64,000 nt of DNA from Perilla frutescens (taxonomy: Eukaryota; Streptophyta; Magnoliopsida; Lamiales; Lamiaceae). The notes under the pieces were generated by a model. It did not search any database. It was not told the origin of the DNA and was given only the letters and a program-made list of their open reading frames with translations. A program made the position numbers and the translations under genes. Where the stretch lies: positions 51,695,006 through 51,759,005 of the forward strand of contig BRKX01000014.1 in assembly GCA_026008535.1 (NCBI GenBank), in the 5' to 3' direction. Position 1 is the stretch's first letter, and every line of letters begins with the position of its first letter. Of this stretch, positions 23,195 to 34,610 are shown piece after piece.

Positions 23195-23530
23195 TCCATC
23201 AAGGCTCTCAAATAATGTTAACAAAAAAGTGAGTCATAGCTCACTTAGAACCCAATGCATTCAATGATCAAGCAACATTTACAAAAGATGAGTCATAGCT
23301 CACAAAGAACCCCCATTGCATTCAATGGTCAACCAACATTTACAAAAAAATGAGTCTTAGCTCAGAACCAACCCTTCAACAGCTACTAACATATGCAAAA
23401 AATGAGTGACTGCTCACAAACAACACCCACAAAATAAGTGACTACATATCCCAGTCATCAACCTCCCAACATGTACAAAATAAGTGTCTGCCCCATATCA
23501 GAATTCATCTCCAAACATTTACAAAAAATT
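23195..23530. repeat. Degenerate tandem repeats between the two MULE genes
   Basis: Five or so units of about 55-70 bp share the words AACATTTACAAAA, ATGAGTCATAGCTCAC, AGAACCC and GCATTCAATG. They lie between the 3' ends of the convergent genes. They contain no gene. Confidence 0.75.
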
Positions 23531-23547
23531 ATGCAGTTTCCAGGATG

Positions 23548-26500
23548 TCACTTCTTCTTTTTGTCTCTCATTTCCTTCTGCTTCTTCTCAAGGGCACTCC
23601 TTGTTGTGCAGGGTTTCCCTTTCCAGGTTGGCCCGGGTGGTTTGAATGGTAGATTAGTAGCTTGGATTGATTGAATCCCAGTAGCTGCAAATGCAATCCT
23701 CCTAGTGGCATTGCTTTTACCACTTGCAGAGGTTTGTCGTTCTCTGCGTAGCTCTCTCTCATTCGGGATTGGATATCTTGTGGTTGGATCCGGATCACAG
23801 CTCAAGGGTTGGCTTGCAATGGGATCTCTCTGAGTAATAACTGTCTCAGAGCTCATTCCAGGCTACAAGCAGTGTATTCATTGTTAATTTAGAGAAGGAT
23901 AGATGCATAGTGAGAATATAACAAAAAAAATAGTACTTCACTTACATTGAATGTTGAGTTTCCAGTGTTTGAATCAGTGTATAACCCCATGCCAACAATG
24001 CTTCTGTTTTTCCTTTTGCATTTTGGATTGGTTGATGCACTGCTATCAATCTTCCTTTTACCCTTATCTACAGTGTGTTTTCCCTTTCCCTTCTCATCTT
24101 GTTCCTACAAGAAGAAATTATTAGTAAATGATAAACTTAGTGTGAGTAGTAAATGGTAGACTTAAAGAATATTCAGTAGTATAATATTAAGTTTACCTTA
24201 GCCTTTTCCTTCTGTGGACATCTTGATGCATTGTGGTCTTCTAGATGACATATGGAACATTTCATGACCAAACTCTTCCTGCCCAACGACCCAGAAGTAT
24301 GCCCTCTCCTTGACTCTTTTGAGCTCCTGATCCTCTTAACTCTAGGCCTACCAGGCTGCCTAATGATGGGTGGGGGTTCACAGGGCTCAAAACTATTAAC
24401 ATTCATGAATTTCAGATTGGGCAGAGGCTCCATTGGCATCTCATATGTTGCCATATATGCTTCCTTACTGTACCAGGCTGAGATGAAGGATTTAGGATCC
24501 TTCTTTGCATGATTGATGGCCACAATAGCATGACTACAAGGGATCCCAGTTAGATCCCATCTTCTGCATGTGCACAATCTTGAATCTACCCTCACAACGT
24601 GCCTATCATCACCATCGCCTACTTCATACCCATCATTTCCATTGAACAACACTTTACACCCAAAAGCCCTCTCTAGATTCTCTTGATACATATCCATACA
24701 TGAGGGACTCCAATTACTTGCCCATTTGTGAACAAATTCTTTGTTTGAAGCTAACCTAGTCATAGCTAACTCCCTAATCTCCTCTAACATAGAGACAATG
24801 GGCTTAAATCTAGCATTTCTAATGCTAGCATTGAATGATTCACAAAAGTTATTGTCAACACACTCAGTCTTAGACCTTGAGCTAAAGAAAGCTCTACAGA
24901 ATACATGTGGATTGTAGGACACAAAGTCCTCTGCAGCATCCTTACTCACTGCTCCCAAAAGCTTGAGATTGTCTTCAAATTCTTCTCTAAAACTGCTCCA
25001 TGCACAACTCCAGAACTTCTTCTTCAATTCTTCACTGTGCCATTTCTTGCTCCAGTTGGCATGCACATGCCTAGCACAATATCTGTGCTCTGCTAATGGC
25101 AGCACCTCCCCAACAGCATGTACTAGTCCCTACATACAAACAATAAATCACACAATGAGTTAGTATCTTTTAAAGAAAAAAAACAAACTGAAATAAAGGC
25201 CATGTACCTTCTGCATATCTGACATCACTGTAATTGATTTGCCTCTGTCATTGATCTCAAGATCCATCACAAGCAACTCCATGAACCACTTCCAATTCTC
25301 ATTGTTCTCCTTGTCTGCTACTGCCCAAGCAATAGGGTAAATTTGATCTGCTGCATCTCTCCCCACAGCAACCAACATTATACCCTTCACAGTCCCTTTT
25401 AGATGGCAGCCATCTAACCCTATTATAGGCCTACAACCAGCTTTCCAGCCCCTCTTCAAAGCAGCAAAACAAATAAACAACCTCTTGAATACAACAAGTC
25501 TACCCATTCCCATAGCTTGTTCATCTAAATCCAGCTGAGTGGTTGTGTGCTCATTTGTCACCTTCAACAGCCCTAAGTAAGCACCTATATACCCAAACTC
25601 CTTAATGTAACTACCTTCTAACTCTTCCCTCACAATTCTCTTAGCCCTCTTAAGCATAGTGCTAGACACATACAGGTGCATTTTCTGCTCAGCAAGTCTT
25701 CTTAACTCCTTCACAGTCACAGTAGGTTGATCACATATTAAGGCTCTGAACTCCCTGGCTAGAAACTTGGCAGAAGCTAACTGATTTCTAGAATCTTTTA
25801 AACAACTATGCTCACTGTTAAAAGTCTTGACCACAAGCCCTGTATCCTTACCAGTTTTGGACATGAACAAGACAAAAGGACACCCTGCACTCTTGCACTT
25901 TGCTCTAATTCTGTGTTTTTCATTAGGATTCAACTTTAAGGGAGTACACTTTGCTATACTGTATTTAGCTATAGCTGCCCTAGCCTCTTCAGCATTACCA
26001 AATGTCATCCCCAACAAAAAATGAGGATTCCCATCATCACATTCATATCTAACATGCCTTAAACTCTGAGTGAGTATTTTAAACTCAACTTCACTATCAT
26101 CCCCACTGCTTTCATCACTAGAATCAGACTCACCTACAGAGTTTTCCTCTCCACTCTCTAAATCAAACTCACTCCCAAACTCTTGCTCACACTCTTCCTC
26201 AATGCATATTCCCTTACCCTTGTTATCCATTAACTCTTTACCCTTCCTAACATCTAAGTCTTCAGAGACATTCTGCTCAGCAACTAGCCCCCTACTTAGA
26301 GACTCATCCATCATATCAAACACAACATCATCTGGGATATACTCTACATTTGCAGAAGACTGTGTGCCTATAACATTCTTCCTCACAACAATATCATCAT
26401 ATGGATAAATGTGAACACTACTATCATCCTTGCAGTCCAAGACACTAGCAACAATATCATTGATACCATCATCATTCTCAAGCAATGACACCCCATCAAC

Positions 26501-26707
26501 TAAGTTTTTCCCAGGCTTGATGTAACAAAGTTTTTTAACTTCTGGCATTCGAAATTGTTGATTATATTTCTTTATCATATGAGTGAATGACAAAAAATCC
26601 ATATCCCCCTTCTCAACTACCTCCCTGCCCCCTACATATTCTAGTGAATCTTTCAACACCCATCTACCACCCTTGTGATAAACTAAATTTATTATCTCAC
26701 AATCCAT
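23548..26707 (-). CDS. MULE transposase (MuDR family)
   Basis: Four exons on the minus strand, 26707-25208, 25129-24197, 24104-23946 and 23862-23548. All junctions are GT/AG and in phase 0, giving 968 residues. In order it has a PB1-like N-terminal domain (MDCEIINLVYHKGGRWVL), acidic linker, MuDR DNA-binding domain (FLLGMTFGNAEEARAAIAKY ... CKSAGCPF ... HSC), and the MULE catalytic domain. Acidic residues are in IIGLDGCHLKG and MSDMQKGL (across the first splice junction), with a likely Glu in TECVDNNFCESFNAS and the CARHVHANW motif. A SWIM zinc finger (CTCRRWDLTGIPCSHAI), a CCHC knuckle (CSICHLEDHNASRC) and a Lys-rich tail follow. It cuts and joins the element ends in the nucleus. Nothing looks broken. 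Confidence 0.93.
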
Positions 26708-27294
26708 CAAACCAAATGCTATATACAAAAAAAAAAGGAACACAAATCAGAGACAGAAGAGGCAGATCAAAAGAAAAAAATCAGAGATTTTTGCAATGGC
26801 GCCAAGTTTGGAATGAAATCTTACCTCCGTGTGCTTTACGCGCTCGCCGACGTGGGCACCCAGAATCCGACGTGGCCGGCGACGTGGACTGCCACGTTGC
26901 TTCTTCCAATCCTACGTGGCGAACAGACCTGGTGACGTGGATGCCCTAAACCTCCTAAACCCTAATTTTTTTGGTTGAATCTCTCAATACTTACAAGAAA
27001 TCTGCAAATTTTTTTGGTGTGTTCGGATTCTCCATGGGTGGGCGGGGCGGGTTCGGATTTTCATTCATTTAAATTTTTTTTTTTTTGGATCAGAGCCAAA
27101 ACGACGTCGTTTTGGCCAAAACGACGTCGTTTTGGCTATCACTTAACGGGCGTTAAGTGAGGATTGACGGAGGGGCTTGATTGAGCCTTAAATCACGATT
27201 CAGGGGCCCAATTGAGACCCAAAATAGTTTAAGGGCCCAATTGGCCCCACCAATATAGTTCAGGGGCCAAATTGGCCCTTAACCCAAGAAACAA

Positions 27295-27698
27295 ATCCCC
27301 AAGTCCTTCGAATATATTCTTTGCTCGAATTTGATGTTCATATATGATCTCACCTTTTTCGAATTATTCCTAAATTATTTTATTTTTTTCATGATGATTA
27401 TTTCATAACTCAATCTTGCGAAACATGGTCTTAATTAATAATTTATTTTTACGTACCAGTGAGAGGGTCGAATACGAATCTCAATCCTTCAACCCTAACT
27501 AAAAAAAATTATACTTTTGCTGGATTCTTTACTGCATTTTCAATACATAAAAAAAGAAAAAATAATAAAGGGGGAGAGAGTTTCCAAGATACTTTACTTA
27601 ATTGGTGGCTATATCTGGTGAACTACATTGGGATGGATTATCATTTATCAACAAGTAAGGGAATTATGTCACTTGAATCTTAATTAGGAATTTAATTA
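27295..27698. other. Intergenic, no gene visible
   Basis: AT-rich sequence between the MULE and the NLR relic. The short open frame at 27459-27683 has no recognisable content. Confidence 0.55.
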
Positions 27699-28145
27699 GA
27701 GTTGTCGCCCCATTGATGATGGTGAAACCTTCCATGGCTTGAATCTTGAGTCTGTTCTCCTCAAATTAAAATCACTTAAATATGTGGTCACTAATCCATA
27801 GTTTATTAGGTCAGAGGTTGCTATTGCCCCATCTATTCCTATTCCCATGTTCTCATCATGTCTTAAATTGGAAACTCTTGAAATGTTCAAATTGCAATGT
27901 TATGTCTTTTGTGGACCTTGTTAAATATCCCACATTGGTTGGGGAAAGTGGTATGTGTCATTTATTAATGAGAGGGCAGTCCTCCCTTACAAGTTCGGTT
28001 TTGTAAGAGTGAGTTAGGCCCGATATCTATTTCTAACCAACTCAGTGGGATACAAATAATTGTGGTTTTAGGAAACTTGAGTTTCTTTCGAATTGAATAT
28101 AGGGATGTAGTGCATTGGAATGTCTCTTTGGAATGTCGTCAAATT
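27699..28145 (+). pseudogene. NLR leucine-rich-repeat relic, split by a solo LTR
   Basis: The frame from about 27699 reads ...DDGETFHGLNLESVLL, KLKSLKYVVTNP, stop, FIRSEVAIAPSIPIPMFSS, CLKLETLEMFKLQCYVFCGP. This parallels LESLKCVVVNP ... LPNLQVLKLRCYAFQGPEWE in the intact NLR at 28794-31358. After the small LTR (27919-28039) homology resumes as WDTNNCGFRKLEFL, matching WETETGEFRSLEFL, followed by stops. It is oriented opposite to the intact gene beside it. It is a dead fragment of a related resistance gene. Confidence 0.75.
27919..28039 (+). mobile_element. Small solo LTR (TRIM-like)
   Basis: A 121-bp block beginning TGTTAAATATCCCACATTGG and ending near GGCCCGATATCTATTTCTAACCA. It has TG...CA ends and the AATCCCACATTGG and GTGAGTTAGGCCC words typical of plant TRIM/SMART-type LTRs. 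It interrupts the NLR relic exactly between GP and WDT. No exact 5-bp duplication was found. Confidence 0.6.
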
Positions 28146-28793
28146 TAGGGGCTACGTGATCCGAATTTTAACGTACAAGAGACTATTTTGTCCAAATAAT
28201 CAAGGGGTAAACAAACTCAGAAATAGTCGTGTGATTGACTATTTGCACATTTTCCCTAAATAAAATAACCATTCAATGTGAGGATAAATTTCTACAGGCA
28301 AATTTTAAGTACATATAGCTAGGTTCCAAGTTACAGGTTACATATATGTAAATGACAGAATACAATTATGAGAATGTGATAATAGTTTCAAAAACTTGTA
28401 ATTTCAACAATATAATTTGAAGGATTACATAGCAAGCAGGGACAGCAGGAATACATTTTGTAGTTAATGTGCTAATGTTTTAATTAATATGTTAGATATA
28501 ATTAATATGTATTAGTTAAATGAAACTTCTCTTGGAAGATTGCAATAGTAGCCTAGCCTAGCCTAGTCTAGTAATATAAGGTGTATTGGAGAAGCTAGTG
28601 TGTGTGAAGATCATTTTTTGTATCCACCAAAAATTATTAAGAACGATTTTCTCCTCTCCAAATTTCATCTCTCAAATCTGAAAATTAACACACTCAAATC
28701 ACACAAATATATTGGAGATTTTTGGTATTTCGATCCTCAAAACTTACACATTTGAACTTGAATTAGACTATTCATAAACAAACTTGAAGAGAG
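28146..28793. other. 3' flank of NLR1
   Basis: No gene. The stretch contains CCTAGCCTAGCCTAGTCTAG (about 28552-28572), a tiny tandem repeat, and AT-rich DNA. The poly(A) site of NLR1 should lie here but I cannot place it. Confidence 0.5.
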
Positions 28794-31358
28794 TCATTTC
28801 CATGAGGAATTGATCAGAATTTGAAGATAATCATTTCCAACATAGCTCTGTTCCTTCTCTATTTGCTGCACAGAAGCCACACCTAAAGGGCTGCAATCAA
28901 CTACCTCAATGGTTTTGAGAGTTGCAATGTCTCCTATTTGCCAAGGTATCTCCCTCAATCTGTAGCAGCTACAGATCACGAGGCGTTGGAGCCGCGGGAA
29001 GCACTTCTCGTCATCAGTCGTCCACTGCACCAGATCAATATCTTCGAGCAGCAGAAATTCGAGACTCCGGAACTCTCCAGTCTCAGTCTCCCACTCCGGC
29101 CCTTGAAAGGCATAGCATCGCAGTTTCAGCACTTGAAGATTTGGCAACGAACCAATCACACTCATGTAGTCCCAAGAATATCCCAACCCATTCAAGCTCA
29201 ACTTCTTCAGACCCCGCGGTAGACTTGAAAGGTCACCGGGTGGGGCAACAACCCGAGACTTCATCCGAGGATTCACCACCACACATTTAAGCGACTCTAG
29301 TTCATGCACCACCCCAGTGTGCTCCAAGCAGCTTATGGTTTCAGCAGCATCAGGCTTCAACTCAGTTTTAATCACTAATTTCTTCAGATGAGGGGTGCTT
29401 GTCAAAGCCTCCTCTGTGCAACTACGAGCATCCACATAAAGTGTTGAGAGGTTTGGGAGCAATGAGCCATGGCTTGGATTTGGTAGGTTGCTTCCCATGA
29501 TCCAAAGATGCCTCAGTTCTTGCAAATCCCAGATCTCCTTCGGCAAATAAGTAGTCGAATCTCTAAGAAACTTGATGTTATGATACTGCCGGAAAACGAG
29601 GAACTGCAGGTTTTGGAGATGGGATATGAAAAAAGGGAGGTTCCCATTATGAGTGAGTGCAAGGTACCTTAATTGTACTAATTTCAGAACCTCTGTTGGG
29701 AACTCGTAGAAACGGATTGCAAGAGCGTCCAGCACCTTAAGCAGCATCAAATTCGAACATATTGGCACTGGATATCCATGATCTTCACCGGTACACAGGA
29801 GAGAACGTGCTGTTGAAGCATCTGCCATTGCGCTAAACACCTCTTCTATGGCAAATAAAACGTTGTTTTGGACAGACAGGCGGCGCTGGCCTTCAATACA
29901 ATCGCTGGAACCATCTATGAACTTGTTCAAGACGTGCAAGAACTTGTTCTTCCTACCTTCTTTAACGCACAAGTGCCAATACGCAGAGTGGAGCTTCGAA
30001 GATTTGATTCCTTGATTCGAGCTTAGCTTGCACACGATAACAAGGCTCTGGGAGACGAGCCTCTCCACACATTCCATAGCATAATCTTGTAAAGTTTGGG
30101 ACTCATTTGGTTCAAGAAAATCCTCAACACTCCACAAGTTCATGAGCTTGGGGATTGGAATCTCAGAACTTTGAGGGAAAACTCCCATGTAAAGAAAACA
30201 TGCTTTCAAATGTTGCGGTAAGTACTCGTAGCTTGAAAAGAGTACCTTTGAAATGTCATCATATGCATCTGGGAAAGTAGAAGTCTTCTTCTCTGCCACC
30301 TTCTTCCAGTACTCTTCAGTCTTCTCCTCCCCACGGAGAATTCTGGCAACAGCGAGGATCAGAAGAGGAAGACCTTCACAATTCTCCGCGATCTTCCTCC
30401 CAACTTTCTCTAATTCAGGAGAGATACACTGCCCATCAGCAAACACATTCTGCCGAAGTAGATCCCAACTTTCTTCATTGCTCAACAAGTGCATTTTGTG
30501 AGTTCTGTGTGCAGTCGGGTAAGCAACTTTTTCTATCCTCGATGTCAGCAAAATTCGACTGCCTTTTCTATTGTCCGGAAAAGATCTAATCAAGTGATTC
30601 CAGATCCCGGTATTCCATACATCATCCAAAACGATGAAGTATCTCTGACCGTACAAACTCTGGTATAGACGCTCAGCTAATTCGGTCACATCTTCTTCCA
30701 CATTTGTAGGGTTACGCTTATCTATCTGAGCTAGAATACTCACCAACACATTCTTTGTCTGACATTTCGGGCCTAGACTGACCCACGCAGTGAGTTTGAA
30801 ATGAGGGACATTGACAAGAGTTTTGTACGCTTTTCGAGCAAGAAGGGTCTTACCAATACCGGCCATTCCGAAGAGAGAGAGAATTTTGCGTGGAGGCTGC
30901 AAATCAAGCAACTCTTCTCTGATCTTCTCATAATGATCTGATAATCCGACCATCGTTGGCATGTCCCCACCAAAATCGTGTGACGACAAAACGCCGTCAT
31001 CTTCATCTCCAGATATCAACGGGCTGTCTAACTCTCTCGCATACTCCTCTCTCAACTTCTTCGATGTCTGAAAAAACAAATCGATCGCTTGCTTCACGTC
31101 TAATGAAGGTGGGAGAGAGTGGTGCAGCACATTCAATTGAAGCACGTCTTCGAGTTTACAGACAGCTTCTCTTATATCTGCATCCAGTTCATTAATCTTA
31201 GTCCTGTTAATGCTGCTGCCATCCAATCTTGCGAGGGTATCTCTTAACCACTCCAGCTCCCGATCATAATCATATGCGGGTTTTGTGATTTGTGGATTGC
31301 TGGAATTTTTGAGGCGCTCCATTGTGTGTTTCAGAGAAATCACAGCAGCGTAAGCCAT
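28794..31358 (-). CDS. CC-NB-ARC-LRR disease-resistance protein, R1-like
   Basis: A single open frame of 854 residues starting MAYAAVISLKHTMERL, the usual start of R1-type NLRs. The Rx-like coiled coil spans about residues 1-130. NB-ARC is about 155-480, with P-loop GMAGIGKTLLARKAY, kinase-2 YFIVLDDVWN, RNBS-B GSRILLTSR, GLPL motif CEGLPLLILAVARI and RNBS-D ACFLYMGVFPQ. LRRs fill about 540-854. Such proteins sense pathogen effectors in the cytoplasm and switch from ADP to ATP to trigger defence. The usual MHD motif reads LHSAYWHLC, with Ser in place of Asp; changes at this position can alter ADP/ATP control. There are no frameshifts or stops. Confidence 0.93.
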   Translation of the reverse strand: MAYAAVISLKHTMERLKNSSNPQITKPAYDYDRELEWLRDTLARLDGSSINRTKINELDADIREAVCKLEDVLQLNVLHHSLPPSLDVKQAIDLFFQTSKKLREEYARELDSPLISGDEDDGVLSSHDFGGDMPTMVGLSDHYEKIREELLDLQPPRKILSLFGMAGIGKTLLARKAYKTLVNVPHFKLTAWVSLGPKCQTKNVLVSILAQIDKRNPTNVEEDVTELAERLYQSLYGQRYFIVLDDVWNTGIWNHLIRSFPDNRKGSRILLTSRIEKVAYPTAHRTHKMHLLSNEESWDLLRQNVFADGQCISPELEKVGRKIAENCEGLPLLILAVARILRGEEKTEEYWKKVAEKKTSTFPDAYDDISKVLFSSYEYLPQHLKACFLYMGVFPQSSEIPIPKLMNLWSVEDFLEPNESQTLQDYAMECVERLVSQSLVIVCKLSSNQGIKSSKLHSAYWHLCVKEGRKNKFLHVLNKFIDGSSDCIEGQRRLSVQNNVLFAIEEVFSAMADASTARSLLCTGEDHGYPVPICSNLMLLKVLDALAIRFYEFPTEVLKLVQLRYLALTHNGNLPFFISHLQNLQFLVFRQYHNIKFLRDSTTYLPKEIWDLQELRHLWIMGSNLPNPSHGSLLPNLSTLYVDARSCTEEALTSTPHLKKLVIKTELKPDAAETISCLEHTGVVHELESLKCVVVNPRMKSRVVAPPGDLSSLPRGLKKLSLNGLGYSWDYMSVIGSLPNLQVLKLRCYAFQGPEWETETGEFRSLEFLLLEDIDLVQWTTDDEKCFPRLQRLVICSCYRLREIPWQIGDIATLKTIEVVDCSPLGVASVQQIEKEQSYVGNDYLQILINSSWK

Positions 31359-31936
31359 GTCTCTGGTTTCTCACTCAAGAACAAGAGTAAACAACGACGC
31401 TGAACAAAGAAAGTGTTTTGGCATGAGCTTTTTGGTTTATGGGTAGATACAATCATACAACTGGTTTCCGATAAAGAGACCCATGTGAGATTTCCCGTTC
31501 TTGCACTTTCAAATTACGAGTTTTGTGTGTACTAACTTTTCTTTAATTTTATGATTATTTATTAGATTTCACACATCCAATCGGTATGTATAATTATATT
31601 TTAGTAGTTTTTTTTTAATTTCAATTAATAATTTAGTATTATGGTTGATTAATTTAAAATTAAATTTTATAATTTTTTAATTCACTCTTTTTGATAAATT
31701 ATTTAAAATTATAAATTTGATAATGGAGTAAAACACGAAGAAATGAACGAGAAAATTGAACCCAGCTAGACCATCTCATAGTTAAATGGATGCGAGAATT
31801 GTGGCTAAATGGGTGCTGCAGTTTTTTGGGTTATAATGTGTAGGGCTAAAATAGAAATTTCAAATTATATTTTAATTTTAATTAGGTTCAATTCGGTTCC
31901 TTAAAAAATGTAATTTTTTTTATTTGATTCGATTCA
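31359..31936. promoter_or_regulatory. Upstream region of NLR1
   Basis: It should contain the promoter and leader of the minus-strand NLR. Beyond AT-rich sequence I see no distinct motif worth naming. Confidence 0.4.
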
Positions 31937-32790
31937 ATTTATGGATAAATAAATATTTTTAATATACTAATTATGCAAATAAAAGGGCTGACTAATTCTT
32001 TTCCACAAAAAAAAAAAAAAAACTGCCAAATAATTATTCACCATATTCTCCAGCATAGTCATTTGCCAATACTAGATAACAAATAGAAAAAGACCTTAAT
32101 CATTTAGGGGCATTCAAGTAGAGACCAATACTTTTTGTAAAATAAAGTCTTAATGGAGATCGATCAAACTTCATTGTTCTTCTCTCTCCTTAATTAAAAA
32201 TTTATGAAAGTGTGGGGGAAGACAATGTATAATAATGCCGACGACTTTTAATTTAGGCCAAATCATTACTTTATTAACTCTCAAATGACCTCCCCCAGAA
32301 AATTTGAAGCTTAGATCTATCTCATTTGCATGTATATAATAAGATACCCATTACTTATAATTTAATAATAAAACTTGAAATACAAAACCTATAATTTTAT
32401 CTGCTTATTGGATAAATAAATGGTCAGGCCGGTGCCGATTAATTAATGATCAATGTCAATGATAGGATTTACTCAAATTCATAAGCTTCGTTATCACCTA
32501 ACTTGAATTCCGATCCAATGGTGTTGTCAGAATAATGTTACAAAATTGGATTTAATAAATTAGGTTGTGACTCATTTTATCCGATTTTTAATAGTTAAGA
32601 TATTTAATTTTGGAGAAATTAAATATTTTAGATTGATCTACATTTGCAATAGATAATCATACGTATTTTTATTTTCTCAAATTTGATTTTCGACAAGTGA
32701 AAAATTAATTGTTGAAGTTGGTCACATGATTGGACATTTATGAAATGTGGGGAAATGTGTTTAAAAGCACATTTAATAATCTCACATTGT
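31937..32790. repeat. Direct duplication, copy A (uninterrupted)
   Basis: It matches copy B (33907-34610 joined to 40619-40990) along its length. Shared words include ATATTTTTAATATACTAATT, CTCAAATGACCTCCCCCAGA, GCCGGTGCCGATTAATTAAT and CATGATTGGACATTTATG. Copy A lacks both transposons found in copy B and so shows their empty sites. Confidence 0.88.
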
Positions 32791-33906
32791 GTTTAAAAAC
32801 TTGATTGTATTATATGCTATGAAATTACGACAAGAAAGCAGCAAATATGAAGAAACAAAACAACACAAAGACTTACGTGAGAAATCCAAGACGAGAAAAA
32901 TCACGGCCAGAGGAGGAATTCACTATGAGTCGAAAAAGGGTACAGAGATCGTTCAATAAACCAACTACTAGCTAGAACCCTAGACGAAGTGGATATATAT
33001 GGGTCCATATATATGATCATTTGAACACGAAAAAGTTATGATCATTTGAATGGTGAAATCAGGGTTGACGACGAACTGGATATATATATATATATTGTTA
33101 AAATTTGTTGGCTCAAATACTGTGAAAAATCAAACCACGTGCAAAGTTATATACAATTGTAGTCAAATGTTACTCACTTTATCGACAACATTGTCACGGG
33201 AATTTATAGAACAATTTGCACTTTGCACGGAATAACTTTAAAGCACAAGCATAAAATAGCTTGTGAAACACATCAATGTGCAGATAATAGAGTTGACGAG
33301 TTGACGTTGAAGCTAGTATAACTACTATGCAATCAGCACGCAGCGGAAATTTAAAGCAACTTGCATGAAAGATAATTTTAAATCACACGACTTCAGTATG
33401 TGATTGTCTCATGGTGAAATTCACTAACATAAGTGAAATACAAAAATAATACATGTATTTTCTCGGTTCACTTCCTTGACAACATTGCATACAGCATACA
33501 AGAGATCTATCCTACTTCACTTACTTGAACAGTCTCTCGAACAAATACGTACTATCTAAACAGATAGATAGAAACAACACGTCAGTCTAAATCCTAAGAC
33601 TCTCATATTTGACTATCTAACCTATACACACAATTGAATTTAAGCTTCAGTTGAATGGGACAAACACTATCTAAACAGATAGATAGAAACAATAAGTTAA
33701 TCTAAATCCTAAGACTCTTAAACTTGACTATCTAACCTATACACACAACTGAATCTAAACTTCAGTTGATTGGAACGCTAGACAGATGTCGATGAGGATG
33801 TCTTGAATCTTCGAGACGACACTAGATGCAAGTTTCAGAACTTCTCAAACTCCTATTCTTACAAACCACAGTGATAATCTGCTTGCAAAAATGATTCTAT
33901 TAAATT
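32791..33906. other. Spacer with tandem repeat and possible old LTR
   Basis: No gene. Two units of about 115 bp (from 33551 and 33666) share ACTATCTAAACAGATAGATA and CTATCTAACCTATACACACA. The words CAGCGGAAATTTAAAGCAAC and TCTCATGGTGAAATTCACTA resemble copia LTR style, so this may be a decayed LTR. That part is weak. Confidence 0.5.
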
Positions 33907-34610
33907 TATTGACAAATAAATATTTTTAATATACTAATTATGCAAAATAAAATGGCTTACTAATTTTTTTCCCACGAAAAAAATATCTGGCAAATAATTT
34001 GCCCATACTAGATAACAAATTAAAAAAATTACCTTAATCATTTAGGGGCACATTCATGTATACCAATATTTTTTGTAAAATAAAGTCTTAATGGGGATCA
34101 AACTTCATTGTTCTTCTCTCTCCTTAATTAAAAAATTATTTAAGTGTGGGGAAGCCAATGTATAATAATGCAGATGACTTTTAATTTAAATCAAATCATT
34201 ACTTTATTAACTCTCAAATGACCTCCCCCAGAAAATTTGAAGTTTAGATCTATCACATTCACATGTACTCCCTCTGTCCCATAATTATAGTCCACTTCCC
34301 ATTTTTACACAGATTAAGAAATCACATTTAATATGTATTGAAAATATACAATTTACAATAATTATCCTATATTGCCCTTATATTTTACTATATTAATTGC
34401 ATTCATACTATATTAAATAGGGTTATATTTGTAAAAGAATATTTAAATACAATCCTAATTTAGAATAGGACTATAATTTTGGGACATCCCAAAAAAGAAT
34501 AATGGACTATAATTATGGGACGGAGGGAGTATATAATAAGATAACAATTAATTAGAATTTAATATTACAACTTGAAATACAAAACCTATAATTTTATCAG
34601 AGTATTGGGT
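33907..34610. repeat. Direct duplication, copy B left part
   Basis: It corresponds to copy A from 31937 to about 32414, interrupted by the Stowaway MITE at 34268-34529. It stops where the CACTA element begins and continues at 40619-40990. Confidence 0.87.
34268..34529. mobile_element. Stowaway-type MITE
   Basis: The ends CTCCCTCTGTCCCATAATTA and the inverted TAATTATGGGACGGAGGGAG are long, nearly perfect inverted repeats. They are flanked by TA (34266-34267, 34530-34531). The paralogous copy A reads CATGTATATAATAAG at the same place, which is the empty site. Confidence 0.93.

Larger units (their letters stand above)
22015..27285. mobile_element. Mutator-like element (MULE), apparently intact
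   Basis: A 5271-bp DNA transposon with terminal inverted repeats of about 245 bp (22015-22258 and 27022-27285). They start GGGTTAAGGGCCAATTTGGC, and a perfect 9-bp target duplication AAGAAACAA flanks the element (22006-22014, 27286-27294). The repeats contain the palindrome CCAAAACGACGTCGTTTTGG, once on the left and twice in tandem on the right. Two genes face each other: a GRF zinc-finger gene on plus, and a four-exon transposase gene on minus. Both start just inside a terminal repeat. No stop or frameshift is visible in either, so it may be autonomous. Confidence 0.95.

Noticed and set aside
23547..23862. Separate small Lys/Arg-rich gene downstream of the MULE transposase
   Set aside because: In-frame GT/AG junctions link it as the last exon of the transposase gene.
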